Shown: positions 25,434-34,329, counted from the stretch's first letter. The stretch: DNA of 64,000 nucleotides from Parolsenella catena (GCF_003966955.1 NZ_AP019367.1:1550001-1614000), one strand, 5' to 3'. The notes: generated by a model not told the origin, from the letters alone. Program-made: numbers and translations.

Positions 25434-28112
25434 GTGGCAGACGAAGCAACTGAGACGCACGACAGGGACCCATTCGCGCCAGGCTCGCTCGGCGAGCTCG
25501 TGCCGGACCTGTGGTTTGACCCAAAGGCATGGCTGGACTATGAGCCCGAGGCCCCGCTGTCCGCGGACGAGACGCTCGAGCGCTACCTCGACTGGTGCGC
25601 GGACAGGGGCATGGAGCTGTGGGACCACCAGGAGGAGGCGCTTCTGGACCTCGCGGCGGGCGACCACGTCATCCTGGGCACACCCACGGGCTCGGGCAAG
25701 TCCATGGTTGCCCTGGGCCTGTGCTACCTGGCCATCTGCCAACACAAGCGCGCCTACTACACCGCCCCCATCAAGGCGCTCGTCTCCGAGAAGTTCTTTG
25801 ACCTCGTGGACGCATTTGGCAAGGACAACGTGGGCATGATCACGGGCGACACCCAGATCAACACCGACGCACCCGTCATCTGCTGCACGGAGGAGATTCT
25901 CGCCAACCAGGCGCTTCGCGAGGGCGCCAGCAGCGACGTTGCGGCCGTGGCCATGGACGAGTTCCACTTCTTTGGCGAGGCCGATCGCGGCTGGGCCTGG
26001 CAGGTGCCGCTGCTTGCGCTGCCCAACACGCAATTCCTGCTCATGAGCGCCACGCTCGGCGACGTCTCGGCCGTGACGTCGCTGCTCGAGCGCCAGACGG
26101 GCCGCACGGTTGACACGGTCACGGACGCCGAGCGTCCGGTGCCGCTCACCTACGAGTACGTGGACACGCCGCTCGAGGCAACCGTTGAGCTCGCGCTGCG
26201 CAACGGCGACGCCCCCATCTACATCGTGCACTTTGCGCAGGACGCTGCGCTCAACACGGCCCAGTCGCTCGCGAGCTATGGCGTGGCCACCAAGGAGCAG
26301 CGCGACGCCGTGAAGCAGGCATGCAAGGGCACGCGCTTCACGACCGCCTTTGGCAAGACGCTCCAGCGCCTGCTCTCCTGCGGCGTGGGCGTGCATCACG
26401 CCGGCATGCTTCCGCGCTACCGTCTGCTCGTGGAGAAGCTCGCCCAGCAGGGCCTTCTGCCCGTCATCTGCGGCACGGACACCCTTGGCGTGGGCATCAA
26501 CGTGCCCATCCACACCGTGCTGCTCACGGCGCTCACCAAGTTCGACGGCCACCGCATGCGCCGCCTGCGTGCCCGCGAGTTCCACCAGATCGCGGGTCGC
26601 GCGGGCCGCTCGGGCTTCGACACGGAGGGGCGCGTCATCGCCGAGGCCCCCGAGCACGAGATAGAGAACGCAAAGGCTCTGCTCAAGGCTGGCGGCGACC
26701 CCAAGAAGCAGCGCAAGGTCAAGAAGAAGCGCCCGCCCGAGGGCTTCGTCAACTGGAACCGCGACACGTTCGAGCACCTCTGCGGAGCCGAGCCCGAGAC
26801 GCTCACCCCGCGCTTGCGCGTCACGCACTCCATGGTGCTCGCCGAGACCGAGCAGGGCGGCGATTCCCACGCGCGCATCATGCGCCTCGTCGCGGACTCG
26901 CTGCAGACCCCGCTCGAGAAGGCCAAGCTCGTAGCCCGCACCGACGAGGTGTTCGCCACGCTCATGGACGCCGGCGTCATCACGCGCGAGCCGGCAGAGC
27001 CCACCGAACAGAGCGATCGGGCCTCCCTCGAGCTCGCCGAGCTGCTGCCGGCGGCCGCAACCTCGCCGCTCGCGAGCCCGGCGTCCTACTCGCTCACGGT
27101 CGACCTGCCCGAGGACTTCGCACTCGACCAGCCACTCTCGCCATTCCTGCTCGCCGCACTCGAGCTTCTCGACCCAGAGAGCGAGACGTATGACATGGAC
27201 CTCGTCTCCATGGTTGAGGCCACGCTCGAGGACCCCTGGCAGGTGCTGCGCGCCCAGGAGCGCGAGGCAAAGGGCCGCGCCATCGCCGAGATGAAGATGC
27301 AGGGAATTGAGTACGACGAGCGCATGGAGAGGCTTGAGGACGTCACCTACCCCAAGCCACTGGAGAGCGAGCTCGACGCCGCGTTCGCCACGTACTGCGA
27401 GCAGGTGCCCTGGGCACGCGACTACTGCCTGCGCCCCAAGTCGGTGCTGCGCGACATGCTCGAGACGATGTCTGACTTCAAGACCTATGTGCAGCGCTAC
27501 AAGCTCTCGCGCTCCGAGGGAACGCTGCTGCGCTACCTCTCGGACGCCTGGCGTGTGCTCGACAAGACCGTGCCGCTCGACAAGCGCACCGAGCGGTTGG
27601 ACGACATCGTGGCCTGGCTCGGGTTCGTCGTGCGCACGACCGACTCCAGCCTCGTGGACGAGTGGGAGGCGTCCGGGCAGGTCGGCGAGGAGCTGCCGCC
27701 AAGTGCAGCCGAGGCCGTCGTGCGGGACCGCCATGGCCTCACCGTGCTCGTGCGCAACGCCCTGTGGCGGCGCGTCCGTCTCTTCGCCGCCGAGGAGATT
27801 CCCACGCTCGGCGAGCTCGACCAGCCCTGTGGCATGGGCGAGCGCCGCTGGCGAGACGTTCTCGAACGGTTCCACGAGGCCCACGGCGAGGTCCTTCTCG
27901 ACGGGGACGCGAGGTCGACGGCATACTTTATCGTTGACGAGACGGACGAGCTCACGGACCATGTGTGGCACGTGACGCAGATCTTCCATGACGCGGACGG
28001 CGACAACGACTTCCGCATCGTGGCCGACGTTGACCTCGACGCCACGCAGGACGAGGGCGAGGTCGTGTTCAAGGGCTACCGCGCAGGTTCCATCGAGGAC
28101 CTCGCCGAGTAG
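25434..28112 (+). CDS. Ski2-like DEFH-box helicase with C-terminal DUF3516-type region
   Basis: 892 aa. GTG start (25434) after AAAGGA. Motif I is GTPTGSGKS, the DEFH box sits in VAMDEFHFFGEADRGW, and a motif II-III SAT is in LLMSATLGD. The second domain has GTDTLGVGINVPIHTVLLT and QIAGRAGRSGFDT. It resembles the Mtr4/Ski2/Dob1-like helicases common in actinobacteria, which carry a DUF3516 C-terminal half. A role in RNA turnover or repair is expected but not demonstrated. It is followed 54 bp later by engB. Confidence 0.88.
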   Translation: MADEATETHDRDPFAPGSLGELVPDLWFDPKAWLDYEPEAPLSADETLERYLDWCADRGMELWDHQEEALLDLAAGDHVILGTPTGSGKSMVALGLCYLAICQHKRAYYTAPIKALVSEKFFDLVDAFGKDNVGMITGDTQINTDAPVICCTEEILANQALREGASSDVAAVAMDEFHFFGEADRGWAWQVPLLALPNTQFLLMSATLGDVSAVTSLLERQTGRTVDTVTDAERPVPLTYEYVDTPLEATVELALRNGDAPIYIVHFAQDAALNTAQSLASYGVATKEQRDAVKQACKGTRFTTAFGKTLQRLLSCGVGVHHAGMLPRYRLLVEKLAQQGLLPVICGTDTLGVGINVPIHTVLLTALTKFDGHRMRRLRAREFHQIAGRAGRSGFDTEGRVIAEAPEHEIENAKALLKAGGDPKKQRKVKKKRPPEGFVNWNRDTFEHLCGAEPETLTPRLRVTHSMVLAETEQGGDSHARIMRLVADSLQTPLEKAKLVARTDEVFATLMDAGVITREPAEPTEQSDRASLELAELLPAAATSPLASPASYSLTVDLPEDFALDQPLSPFLLAALELLDPESETYDMDLVSMVEATLEDPWQVLRAQEREAKGRAIAEMKMQGIEYDERMERLEDVTYPKPLESELDAAFATYCEQVPWARDYCLRPKSVLRDMLETMSDFKTYVQRYKLSRSEGTLLRYLSDAWRVLDKTVPLDKRTERLDDIVAWLGFVVRTTDSSLVDEWEASGQVGEELPPSAAEAVVRDRHGLTVLVRNALWRRVRLFAAEEIPTLGELDQPCGMGERRWRDVLERFHEAHGEVLLDGDARSTAYFIVDETDELTDHVWHVTQIFHDADGDNDFRIVADVDLDATQDEGEVVFKGYRAGSIEDLAE

Positions 28113-28166
28113 CGCAACGCCAAGAATGCCCGCGCGGTCACACGTCGCGCAGAAACGGAGAGGCAC

Positions 28167-28754
28167 ATGATCAACTACAACCTCGTGAAGTTCACGATGA
28201 GCGCCGGCACGGCCGAGCAGCTCCCCAACAACGACCGCCCCGAGATTGCCTTCGTGGGCCGCTCCAACGTGGGCAAGTCCTCGCTCATGAACAAGTTGTT
28301 TGGGCGCAAGGACCTCGTGAAGGTCTCCTCCAAGCCCGGCAAGACCACCACGATCAACTTCTTCGCCATCGGTGGCATGGACTTCGTGGACCTGCCCGGC
28401 TACGGCTACGCGCGCGTGAACGCCACGGAGAAGCAGCGCTGGGACAACCTCATGGACGGCTACTTCGAGGGCGAGCGCAACATCAAGCTCGTCGTGGCAC
28501 TCGTGGACATCCGTCATGACGCGAGCCCGCTCGACGCGCAGATGATCGGCTACCTCGAGAGCCTTGGCCACCCCTACGCCATCGCATTCACGAAGGCCGA
28601 CAAACTCAGCCACTCCAGGGGCGTGGCGCAGGCAAGGCTTTTGCGCGAGCAGCTGTGCGTGGACGAGAGCGTCCGCAGCGTGCTCGTCTCGTCACTGAAG
28701 GGCACCGGCATCGACGACCTCAAGAAGGTCATCGAGGAGCGCCTCAACTTCTAG
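28167..28754 (+). CDS. engB: Ribosome-biogenesis GTPase EngB/YsxC
   Basis: 195 aa, typical length. G1 is GRSNVGKSS, G3 is DLPGYGYA and G4 is TKADK, with SSLKGTG near the C-terminus as G5. It binds GTP and acts in late assembly of the 50S subunit; usually essential. Start ATG 28167 with SD GGAGAGG. Confidence 0.96.
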   Translation: MINYNLVKFTMSAGTAEQLPNNDRPEIAFVGRSNVGKSSLMNKLFGRKDLVKVSSKPGKTTTINFFAIGGMDFVDLPGYGYARVNATEKQRWDNLMDGYFEGERNIKLVVALVDIRHDASPLDAQMIGYLESLGHPYAIAFTKADKLSHSRGVAQARLLREQLCVDESVRSVLVSSLKGTGIDDLKKVIEERLNF

Positions 28755-28755
28755 G

Positions 28756-28825
28756 ACCAAAGGGGACGGGTTCGTTTGGCGCCCCCCCTGTCCTCGGGGG
28801 ACCAAAGTAACCCGTCCCCTTTGGT
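28756..28825. repeat. Palindromic element, type ACCAAAGGGGACGGGTT
   Basis: Perfect 17-bp inverted arms ACCAAAGGGGACGGGTT (28756-28772) and AACCCGTCCCCTTTGGT (28809-28825) around a 36-bp spacer. It lies in the gap between the convergent engB and CDF genes. The same arm recurs at 45274-45375. Confidence 0.85.
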
Positions 28826-28835
28826 TCCTTTGGCG

Positions 28836-29801
28836 CTAACCGACGAGCTTGCCCCTGCCCTCGGGACGGGGACGCACGTCGTCGCACGCAATCGGGTCGT
28901 AGTGGAGCGTGAGCACGATGCCAAGCTCGCGCTCCACCTCCTTTTCAATGTCATCCAAGAGCGCATGGATACAAACGGGGTCTCCGCTCGCGGGCATCTC
29001 CACGTGGGCGCTCCCGAACTTTCGGCCGGGGCCATAGTCATGGATCATGAGGTCGTGCATGCCCAGCACGCCCGGCTTGCCGAGAATTATCTCGTGCACG
29101 CGGTTGACGACCTCCTCCGAGGGCGCCTGACCCAGCAGCGGGTTGACCGTGTCTCTCACGAGCCCCAGGCCGCTCACGAGAACGAACGCGCCAACGCCGA
29201 GCGCCACCCAACCGTCAAGTTGGACGTTCGTGGCATACGAGGCAGCCGAGCACGCAAGGACCGTGAGCGTCGAGATGGCGTCATTTCTCGAGTCGACGGC
29301 CGTGGCCTCAAGCGTCTCGGACTCGATGCGACGGCCAATCGTACGGTTGAAGCCCATCATCCACGTCTTGACGGCGATGGAGAGCAGCATGACCACCACG
29401 ACAGGCAGACCAAACTCAACCGGTTGGGGATCGATGATGCGCTCGATTCCCGAGCGAACAAGCTCCACGCCAACGGCCGTCACGAGAACGGCCACGACGA
29501 GGCCGGCGAGGTACTCGAAGCGCCCATGGCCATAGGGGTGGCCCTTGTCGGCGGGCTTGCTCGCGAGCTTGAAGCCGGCGAGCGTCACGATGTTGCTCGA
29601 GGCATCGGAGAGGTTGTTGAGGGCGTCCGCCACGATCGAGACGGACCCAGACGCAAGGCCGATGGCACCCTTTGCAAGGCAGAGGGCCACGTTGCAGACG
29701 ATGCCCACGACGCCGGCCATGAGGCCGTACGACGTGCGCACCTCGGGGTCGTTCACGCGCCCGCAGTTTTTCACGAACAGCCGCGACAACCAGTCAGTCA
29801 T
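28836..29801 (-). CDS. Cation diffusion facilitator (CDF) transporter
   Basis: 321 aa. Start ATG 29801 (MTDWLSRLFVKN). The N-terminal two-thirds is membranous with CDF motifs: GLASGSVSIVADALNNLSDASSNIV and a later HPYGHGRFEY. A C-terminal cytoplasmic domain (ILGKPGVLGMHDLMIHDYGPG) is the usual metal-sensing module. By family it exports divalent cations such as Zn, Mn or Fe(II) in exchange for protons. The metal is not determined. Confidence 0.93.
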   Translation of the reverse strand: MTDWLSRLFVKNCGRVNDPEVRTSYGLMAGVVGIVCNVALCLAKGAIGLASGSVSIVADALNNLSDASSNIVTLAGFKLASKPADKGHPYGHGRFEYLAGLVVAVLVTAVGVELVRSGIERIIDPQPVEFGLPVVVVMLLSIAVKTWMMGFNRTIGRRIESETLEATAVDSRNDAISTLTVLACSAASYATNVQLDGWVALGVGAFVLVSGLGLVRDTVNPLLGQAPSEEVVNRVHEIILGKPGVLGMHDLMIHDYGPGRKFGSAHVEMPASGDPVCIHALLDDIEKEVERELGIVLTLHYDPIACDDVRPRPEGRGKLVG

Positions 29802-29827
29802 GGCAAACAACACTCCCCCATACGCAC

Positions 29828-29864
29828 GAGGAGGGCACCCGAAGACCTCCGGGCACCCTCCTCG
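29828..29864 (-). terminator. Terminator after RGG-repeat gene
   Basis: GAGGAGGG...CCCTCCTC stem with inner CCCG/CGGG separated by CA/CA mismatches. It lies between the RGG gene stop (29904) and the CDF start. Confidence 0.55.
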
Positions 29865-29903
29865 CAACTTATACCCAGGCTCAAGACCTGGCCTCGCTAG
29901 ACC

Positions 29904-30980
29904 TTAGTAGCGGTTGCCACCGCGGTAGCCGCCGCGGTCGTTGCCGCCGCGGGAGTCACGGCCGCCAAAGCCGCCGCGGTCGTTGCCGCCGCGGTAGCCG
30001 CCACGGTCGTTGCCGCCGCGGAAGCCGCCACGGTCGCCGCCGCGGGAGTCACGGCCGCCAAAGCCGCCGCGGTCGTTGCCGCCGCGGTAGCCGCCGCGGT
30101 CGTTGCCGCCGCGGAAGCCGCCACGGTCGCCGCCGCGGGAGTCACGGCCGCCAAAGCCGCCGCGGTCGTTGCCGCGGAAGCCGCCACGGTCGTTGCCACC
30201 GCGGAAGCCGCCACGGTCGCCGCCGCGGTCGTTGCCGCCGCGGAAGCCGCCACGGTCGCCGCCGCGGGAGTCACGGCCGCCAAAGCCGCCGCGGCCGCCA
30301 CGGTCACCGCCGCGGTCGCCACCGCGGAAGCCGCCTCGGCCGCCACGGTCGTCGCGCTTGCCGCCAAAGCCGCCGCGCTCCTCGCGGTCCTCGTCCAGGC
30401 CGAGGGCCACGAGCGGGTCAATCACCTTGTCGAGAAGGGCGATGAGCTGGGCCATGTCGTCCACGCCAAGGCCGGGGACGAGGTCCTCGCCCTTGCGCTC
30501 GAGGGACTCGGCGCGCTCGATGGCGTCCTCGTCGGCCATGATGACGACCTTGCGCATGTCGGGCTCGGCCGGCTCGACGCGAGCGACGATGTCGTTCTTC
30601 TCGGCCTCGGCCATCATGGAATCGAGCTCGCGAAGGCGCATGCCGAGAAGCTCGGACATCTCCTTCTGCTCCATCTTGGGCTTGAGCTGCAGGAGCTTGA
30701 GCGCGCGCACGAGAGCGCTCGCCTTGCCACCCTTCTCCTCCTGCTCGCGGCGCATGACGGCGCGACGGCAGCGCAGCAGGCGGGCGGCCTTATTGGCCTT
30801 GTCGAACAGGACGTCGTTGGCGTCGGTCTGCTCGGCAGCCGCATCCTCGGCCTTGGGCTCGGAAGCCTCGGCCTCGGCATCGTTCTCGGCGTCGTTCTCG
30901 ACGGCCTCAACCTCGGCCGTCTCCTCCACGACCTCGGTCGTGGTCTCGTCTAGCATCTCGTCATTCTCGAACTGGGACAT
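29904..30980 (-). CDS. Winged-helix (MarR-like) protein with RGG-repeat tail
   Basis: 358 aa. The second of two ATGs (30980) is chosen because AAGGAG is 5 nt away from it. Residues ~1-55 are very acidic. Residues ~60-165 look like a MarR-type winged helix (ALKLLQLKPKMEQKEMSELLGMRLRELDSMM...NDIVAR). The last ~150 residues are a Gly/Arg/Asp repeat (RGGFGGRDSRGGDRGGF-type units). RGG tails generally bind RNA and can drive condensation. This combination suggests a nucleic-acid-binding protein, possibly with RNA. Its target is unknown. Confidence 0.75.
   Translation of the reverse strand: MSQFENDEMLDETTTEVVEETAEVEAVENDAENDAEAEASEPKAEDAAAEQTDANDVLFDKANKAARLLRCRRAVMRREQEEKGGKASALVRALKLLQLKPKMEQKEMSELLGMRLRELDSMMAEAEKNDIVARVEPAEPDMRKVVIMADEDAIERAESLERKGEDLVPGLGVDDMAQLIALLDKVIDPLVALGLDEDREERGGFGGKRDDRGGRGGFRGGDRGGDRGGRGGFGGRDSRGGDRGGFRGGNDRGGDRGGFRGGNDRGGFRGNDRGGFGGRDSRGGDRGGFRGGNDRGGYRGGNDRGGFGGRDSRGGDRGGFRGGNDRGGYRGGNDRGGFGGRDSRGGNDRGGYRGGNRY
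29905..30356 (-). repeat. Tandem GGxRGG-coding repeat
   Basis: About 450 bp of near-perfect direct repeats encoding GGNDRGGFRGG, GGNDRGGYRGG and GGRDSRGGDRGG units. Repeats are nearly identical at DNA level, so the tract is likely length-variable between strains. Confidence 0.9.
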
Positions 30981-31169
30981 CATGTCTCCTTCTTGCGCCG
31001 TCCATGGCGCTCGCTTGGCGCGTCCTCGCGCCCCATGCCGGATTCCTCAACTCAGATCATCTATGTCATTCGTCTCTTTGCCCCTCCCGGGGCGCCCGGC
31101 ACCAGCCGACTAGTTTAAGGCCCAAGCTGGGAGAACGAGGGCGCACTCCCACATTCACCGAAACGCCAA

Positions 31170-31202
31170 GGTGCCCGGAAGCGACTGGCGCTTCCGGGCA
31201 CC
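31170..31202 (-). terminator. Terminator after XRE-aminotransferase gene
   Basis: Perfect 14-bp arms GGTGCCCGGAAGCG (31170-31183) and its complement (31189-31202), 38 bp past the stop. A short T-rich segment (GTTTCGG) follows further downstream on the minus strand. The rest of the 31-kb gap (30981-31169) shows no gene. Confidence 0.75.
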
Positions 31203-31239
31203 CTGCGAACGCGGAGACGGGCCGTTCCCTGTCCCTCGC

Positions 31240-32736
31240 CTAATCCTGGTGATAGGTGGAGAGGAAGTCCGCAAGGTCGTCCATGCACTCGGCGAGGACC
31301 TCCATGCGCGGCAGGTACACGACGCGGAAGTGGTCCGGCTGCTCCCAGTTGAAGCCGCCACCACGCGTCACGAGGATCTTCTTCTCGTGCAGCAGGTCGA
31401 GGGCAAACTGCTCGTCGTCATGGATGTTGAACTTCTTCGCATCAATCTTCGGGAAGATGTAGAACGCCGCCTTGGGCTTCACGGCCGTGATGCCGTCGAT
31501 CTCGTTGAGCGCGCGATACACGAAGTCTCGCTGGTCGCACACGCGGCCGCCCGGGCGCACGTATGTCTCGACGCTCTGGTAGCCTCCAAGCGCCGTCTGC
31601 ACGATGGACTGCGCCGGCACGTTGGAGCAAAGGCGCATGTTGGAGAGCATGTTCACGCCCAGCAGGAAGTCGCTCATGCAGCGGGTATTGCCGGACAGGA
31701 CCATCCAGCCGATGCGGTAGCCGGCGATCATGTGGCTCTTGGACAGGCCGGAGAACGTGACGCACGGAAGGTCAGGCGCGAGCGAGGCAATCGAGACGTG
31801 CTCCACGCCATCCATGCACAGGCGGTCGTAGATCTCGTCCGAGAAGATCATGAGCTGGTGACGGCGCGCCACTTCCACGATCTGCTCGAGGACCTCGCGC
31901 GGGTAGACGGCGCCCGTGGGGTTGTTGGGGTTGATGATGACGAGCGCCTTCGTGCGGTCAGAGATCTTGGACTCCATGTCGGCGATGTCGGGATACCAGT
32001 CGGCTTGCTCGTCACACAGGTAGTGGACGGGATGGCCGCCGGCAAGCGTGGCACAGGCGGTCCACAGCGGGTAGTCGGGACTGGGGATGAGGATCTCGTC
32101 GCCGTCATCGAGCAGGGCGTGCATGGACAGCTGGATGAGCTCGGAGACGCCGTTGCCCGTGTAGATGTGCTCCATCTGGACGTTGGGCAGCCCCTTGACC
32201 TGGGAGTACTGCATGATCGCCTTGCGGGCGGAGAACAGGCCGCGCGAGTCCGAGTAGCCCTCGCACTCCGTGAGCTGCTGGCGCATGTCCTTCACGACCT
32301 CGTCCGGCGTGCGAAAGCCGAACGGCGCAGGGTTGCCGATGTTGAGCTTGAGAATGCGCTCGCCCTCGGCCTCCATGCGGGCGGCCTCGTCAACGACGGG
32401 GCCGCGGACGTCATACAGGACGTGGTCGAGCTTTGAGGACTTCTTGAACTCTCTCATAGTGCGCTCCCTCTCAGTATGAACTTGAACTTGGACACGAGGC
32501 TTGGCCGCAGCGACGTCCTGCTGGCCCGCAAGCCACTCGGCCGGCACGCCCAGAAGCCCGGCAAGCGTCCCAAGTGCCTCGCGGCGCGGCGTCACCTTGC
32601 CACTCACATATTGGCTGAGCTGGCTCTTTCCCAGCTTTTCCCCACGCTCGGCCGCCATGCGGACAAGGTCTGCCTGCTTGAGATGCGCCTTGCCCATGGC
32701 CTGTCTGAGGCGTTCCGAGAACTGCGACTGCTCCAT
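31240..32736 (-). CDS. XRE-type regulator fused to AlaA-like aminotransferase
   Basis: 498 aa from ATG 32736 (SD GGGAGGAG). Residues 5-70 are a Cro/CI-type HTH (LRQAMGKAHLKQADLVRMAAE...KSQLSQYVSGKVTP). A linker spans ~71-93, and residues 94-498 are a complete fold-type I aminotransferase close to AlaA/YfbQ (NPNNPTGAVYP; SDEIYDRL; SGLSKSH with PLP lysine K333). An internal ATG at 32457 (residue 94) has its own SD (GAGGGAG), so a stand-alone 405-aa enzyme may also be made. The enzyme half probably makes alanine from pyruvate and glutamate. The fusion suggests a PLP- or substrate-sensing autoregulator, analogous to MocR proteins but with an unrelated DNA-binding domain. Confidence 0.9.
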   Translation of the reverse strand: MEQSQFSERLRQAMGKAHLKQADLVRMAAERGEKLGKSQLSQYVSGKVTPRREALGTLAGLLGVPAEWLAGQQDVAAAKPRVQVQVHTERERTMREFKKSSKLDHVLYDVRGPVVDEAARMEAEGERILKLNIGNPAPFGFRTPDEVVKDMRQQLTECEGYSDSRGLFSARKAIMQYSQVKGLPNVQMEHIYTGNGVSELIQLSMHALLDDGDEILIPSPDYPLWTACATLAGGHPVHYLCDEQADWYPDIADMESKISDRTKALVIINPNNPTGAVYPREVLEQIVEVARRHQLMIFSDEIYDRLCMDGVEHVSIASLAPDLPCVTFSGLSKSHMIAGYRIGWMVLSGNTRCMSDFLLGVNMLSNMRLCSNVPAQSIVQTALGGYQSVETYVRPGGRVCDQRDFVYRALNEIDGITAVKPKAAFYIFPKIDAKKFNIHDDEQFALDLLHEKKILVTRGGGFNWEQPDHFRVVYLPRMEVLAECMDDLADFLSTYHQD

Positions 32737-32786
32737 GCGCTCCTCCCGCGGGCATTGGCCCAAGACCATTTGTTCCGTCACCGTAT

Positions 32787-32857
32787 GTTCAATCTAAATT
32801 GAACTTTTGCATTGGGAAGTTCAATTCAAGGCTCAGAGTAGCACATTGAATTGAACT
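32787..32857. promoter_or_regulatory. Operator cluster upstream of XRE-aminotransferase gene
   Basis: GTTCAAT-N4-ATTGAAC (32787-32804) is followed by AGTTCAATTCAA (32818-32829) and its exact complement TTGAATTGAACT (32846-32857) across 16 bp. The repeated GTTCAAT half-sites lie 50-120 bp before the regulator start and before the divergent dehydrogenase promoter. They are the natural candidate binding site for the XRE domain. Confidence 0.75.
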
Positions 32858-32927
32858 CGCACGCGTGTGTTGCGGCAGACGGCATCGCCGCACGAACGGC
32901 CCCGCGTCTATCCGCACGCAACAGTTG

Positions 32928-32956
32928 TTGACCACTTAACATGCGTGGCCTACAAT
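32928..32956 (+). promoter_or_regulatory. Promoter of alcohol/aldehyde dehydrogenase operon
   Basis: -35 TTGACC (32928-32933), 17-bp spacer, -10 TACAAT (32951-32956). It lies about 90 bp upstream of the start codon and about 70 bp from the nearest GTTCAAT palindrome. Confidence 0.7.
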
Positions 32957-33048
32957 CTCACGCCGTGAGCGAACGCCCGAAGCGCAGGGGTTTCTCGCCC
33001 CTTGCGGGGCGCGCGAGACCAACCCCATCGTCTCAGGTTAGGAGAGCA

Positions 33049-34329
33049 ATGAACCTGCTACGAAAAGCCTGGTGCCGCACGTACCAGACGGCATTCCGAA
33101 TTGTCCTGCCCGTACTGCCCTATCGCGAGCCACGCATCCTCGGCTCGGTCGAGGAGGTACCCGAGGTGCTGCGCGAGCATGGCATCTCCTCGGTGCTTCT
33201 CGTGACGGACCGCGGCATCGCCCAGATTGGCCTTACGCGCGGGCTCGAGGATGCGCTTGCCCGCGCGGGGATTTCGTGCGTCACGTACGACAAGACCGTT
33301 GCCAACCCCACCGTTGCCAACGTAGAGGAGGCTCGCGCCCTCTACCTCGAGAGCGCCTGCCAGGCCATCATCGGCTTTGGCGGGGGCTCTTCCATGGACT
33401 GCGCCAAGGCAGTGGGGGCACGCATCGCGCAGCCACGCAAGTCCGCGGGCAGCATGCGGGGACTCCTTCGCGTGCACCGCAGGCTGCCACTGCTCGTCGC
33501 CGTACCCACCACGGCGGGAACGGGAAGCGAGGTAACGCTTGCCGCCGTCATCACGGACGAGAAGACCCACCACAAGTACCCCATCAACGACTTTGCCCTC
33601 ATCCCAAGCGTCGCCGTCCATGACTGGCGCCTCACGGCCAACCTGCCCGCGCCCATCACCGGCCAGACGGGCATGGACGCGCTCACTCACGCGGTCGAGG
33701 CGTTCATTGGCCGCAGTACGACGCACCACACGCGCGAGATGGCGCTCGACGCCGTGGCACTTATCCATGACAACCTGCTCAAGGCATACGAGAACGGGAG
33801 CGACGAGCAGGCCCGACGCAACATGCTCGCGGCGTCGTACGAGGCTGGCATCGCATTCACACAGTCCTACGTTGGCTACGTTCACGCCATCGCGCACAGC
33901 CTTGGCGGACAGTATGGCACGCCGCACGGCCTGGCCAACGCGGTCATTCTCCCGCACGTCCTGCGCGCCTACGGAGACGCCGCCGCCCCCAAGCTGGCCA
34001 CTCTCGCACGCCACGCGGGCATTGCCGGCCCGCAGGAGACGGATGCCGCGGCCTCGGCCTCCTTCATCCGCTGGGTAGACGACATGAATGCCAGGCTGGG
34101 CATCCCGCGCCACCTCGGTGGCATCCTCGCCGATGACCTCGAGACCATGGCCGCACACGCTGACGCCGAGGCAAATCCGCTCTATCCCGTCCCCGTCCTG
34201 TGGGGACGCACGGCACTCGAGCACATGTATCGGGTCGTTGCCGGCGGGCGCTTCGCGGACGAGCCGGCGCCGGAGAGCCCGCATAAGAATGCCGGGGAAC
34301 TCGCGACACCACAGGGGGCCACCGCATGA
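33049..34329 (+). CDS. Iron-containing alcohol dehydrogenase
   Basis: 426 aa from ATG 33049 (SD AGGAGAG). Group III ADH. The nucleotide-binding GFGGGSSMDCAK and TTAGTGSEVT motifs are visible. The metal ligands sit in TGMDALTHAVEAF and HAIAHSLGGQYGTPHGLANA. It interconverts alcohols and aldehydes with NAD(P)H; butanol/lactaldehyde-type substrates are common in the family. It is translationally coupled (ATGA) to an aldehyde dehydrogenase, so the pair can interconvert acid, aldehyde and alcohol. Confidence 0.92.
   Translation: MNLLRKAWCRTYQTAFRIVLPVLPYREPRILGSVEEVPEVLREHGISSVLLVTDRGIAQIGLTRGLEDALARAGISCVTYDKTVANPTVANVEEARALYLESACQAIIGFGGGSSMDCAKAVGARIAQPRKSAGSMRGLLRVHRRLPLLVAVPTTAGTGSEVTLAAVITDEKTHHKYPINDFALIPSVAVHDWRLTANLPAPITGQTGMDALTHAVEAFIGRSTTHHTREMALDAVALIHDNLLKAYENGSDEQARRNMLAASYEAGIAFTQSYVGYVHAIAHSLGGQYGTPHGLANAVILPHVLRAYGDAAAPKLATLARHAGIAGPQETDAAASASFIRWVDDMNARLGIPRHLGGILADDLETMAAHADAEANPLYPVPVLWGRTALEHMYRVVAGGRFADEPAPESPHKNAGELATPQGATA

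Noticed and set aside
25155-28613. 1,152-codon open frame on the minus strand
   Set aside because: Antisense shadow of the Ski2-like helicase and engB, produced by high GC in third positions. It has repetitive His/Val/Gly/Leu composition and no domain.
29905-30356. Regular repeats considered as a CRISPR array
   Set aside because: The units are in-frame GGxRGG codons of a protein with no variable spacers of constant length. No cas genes nearby.
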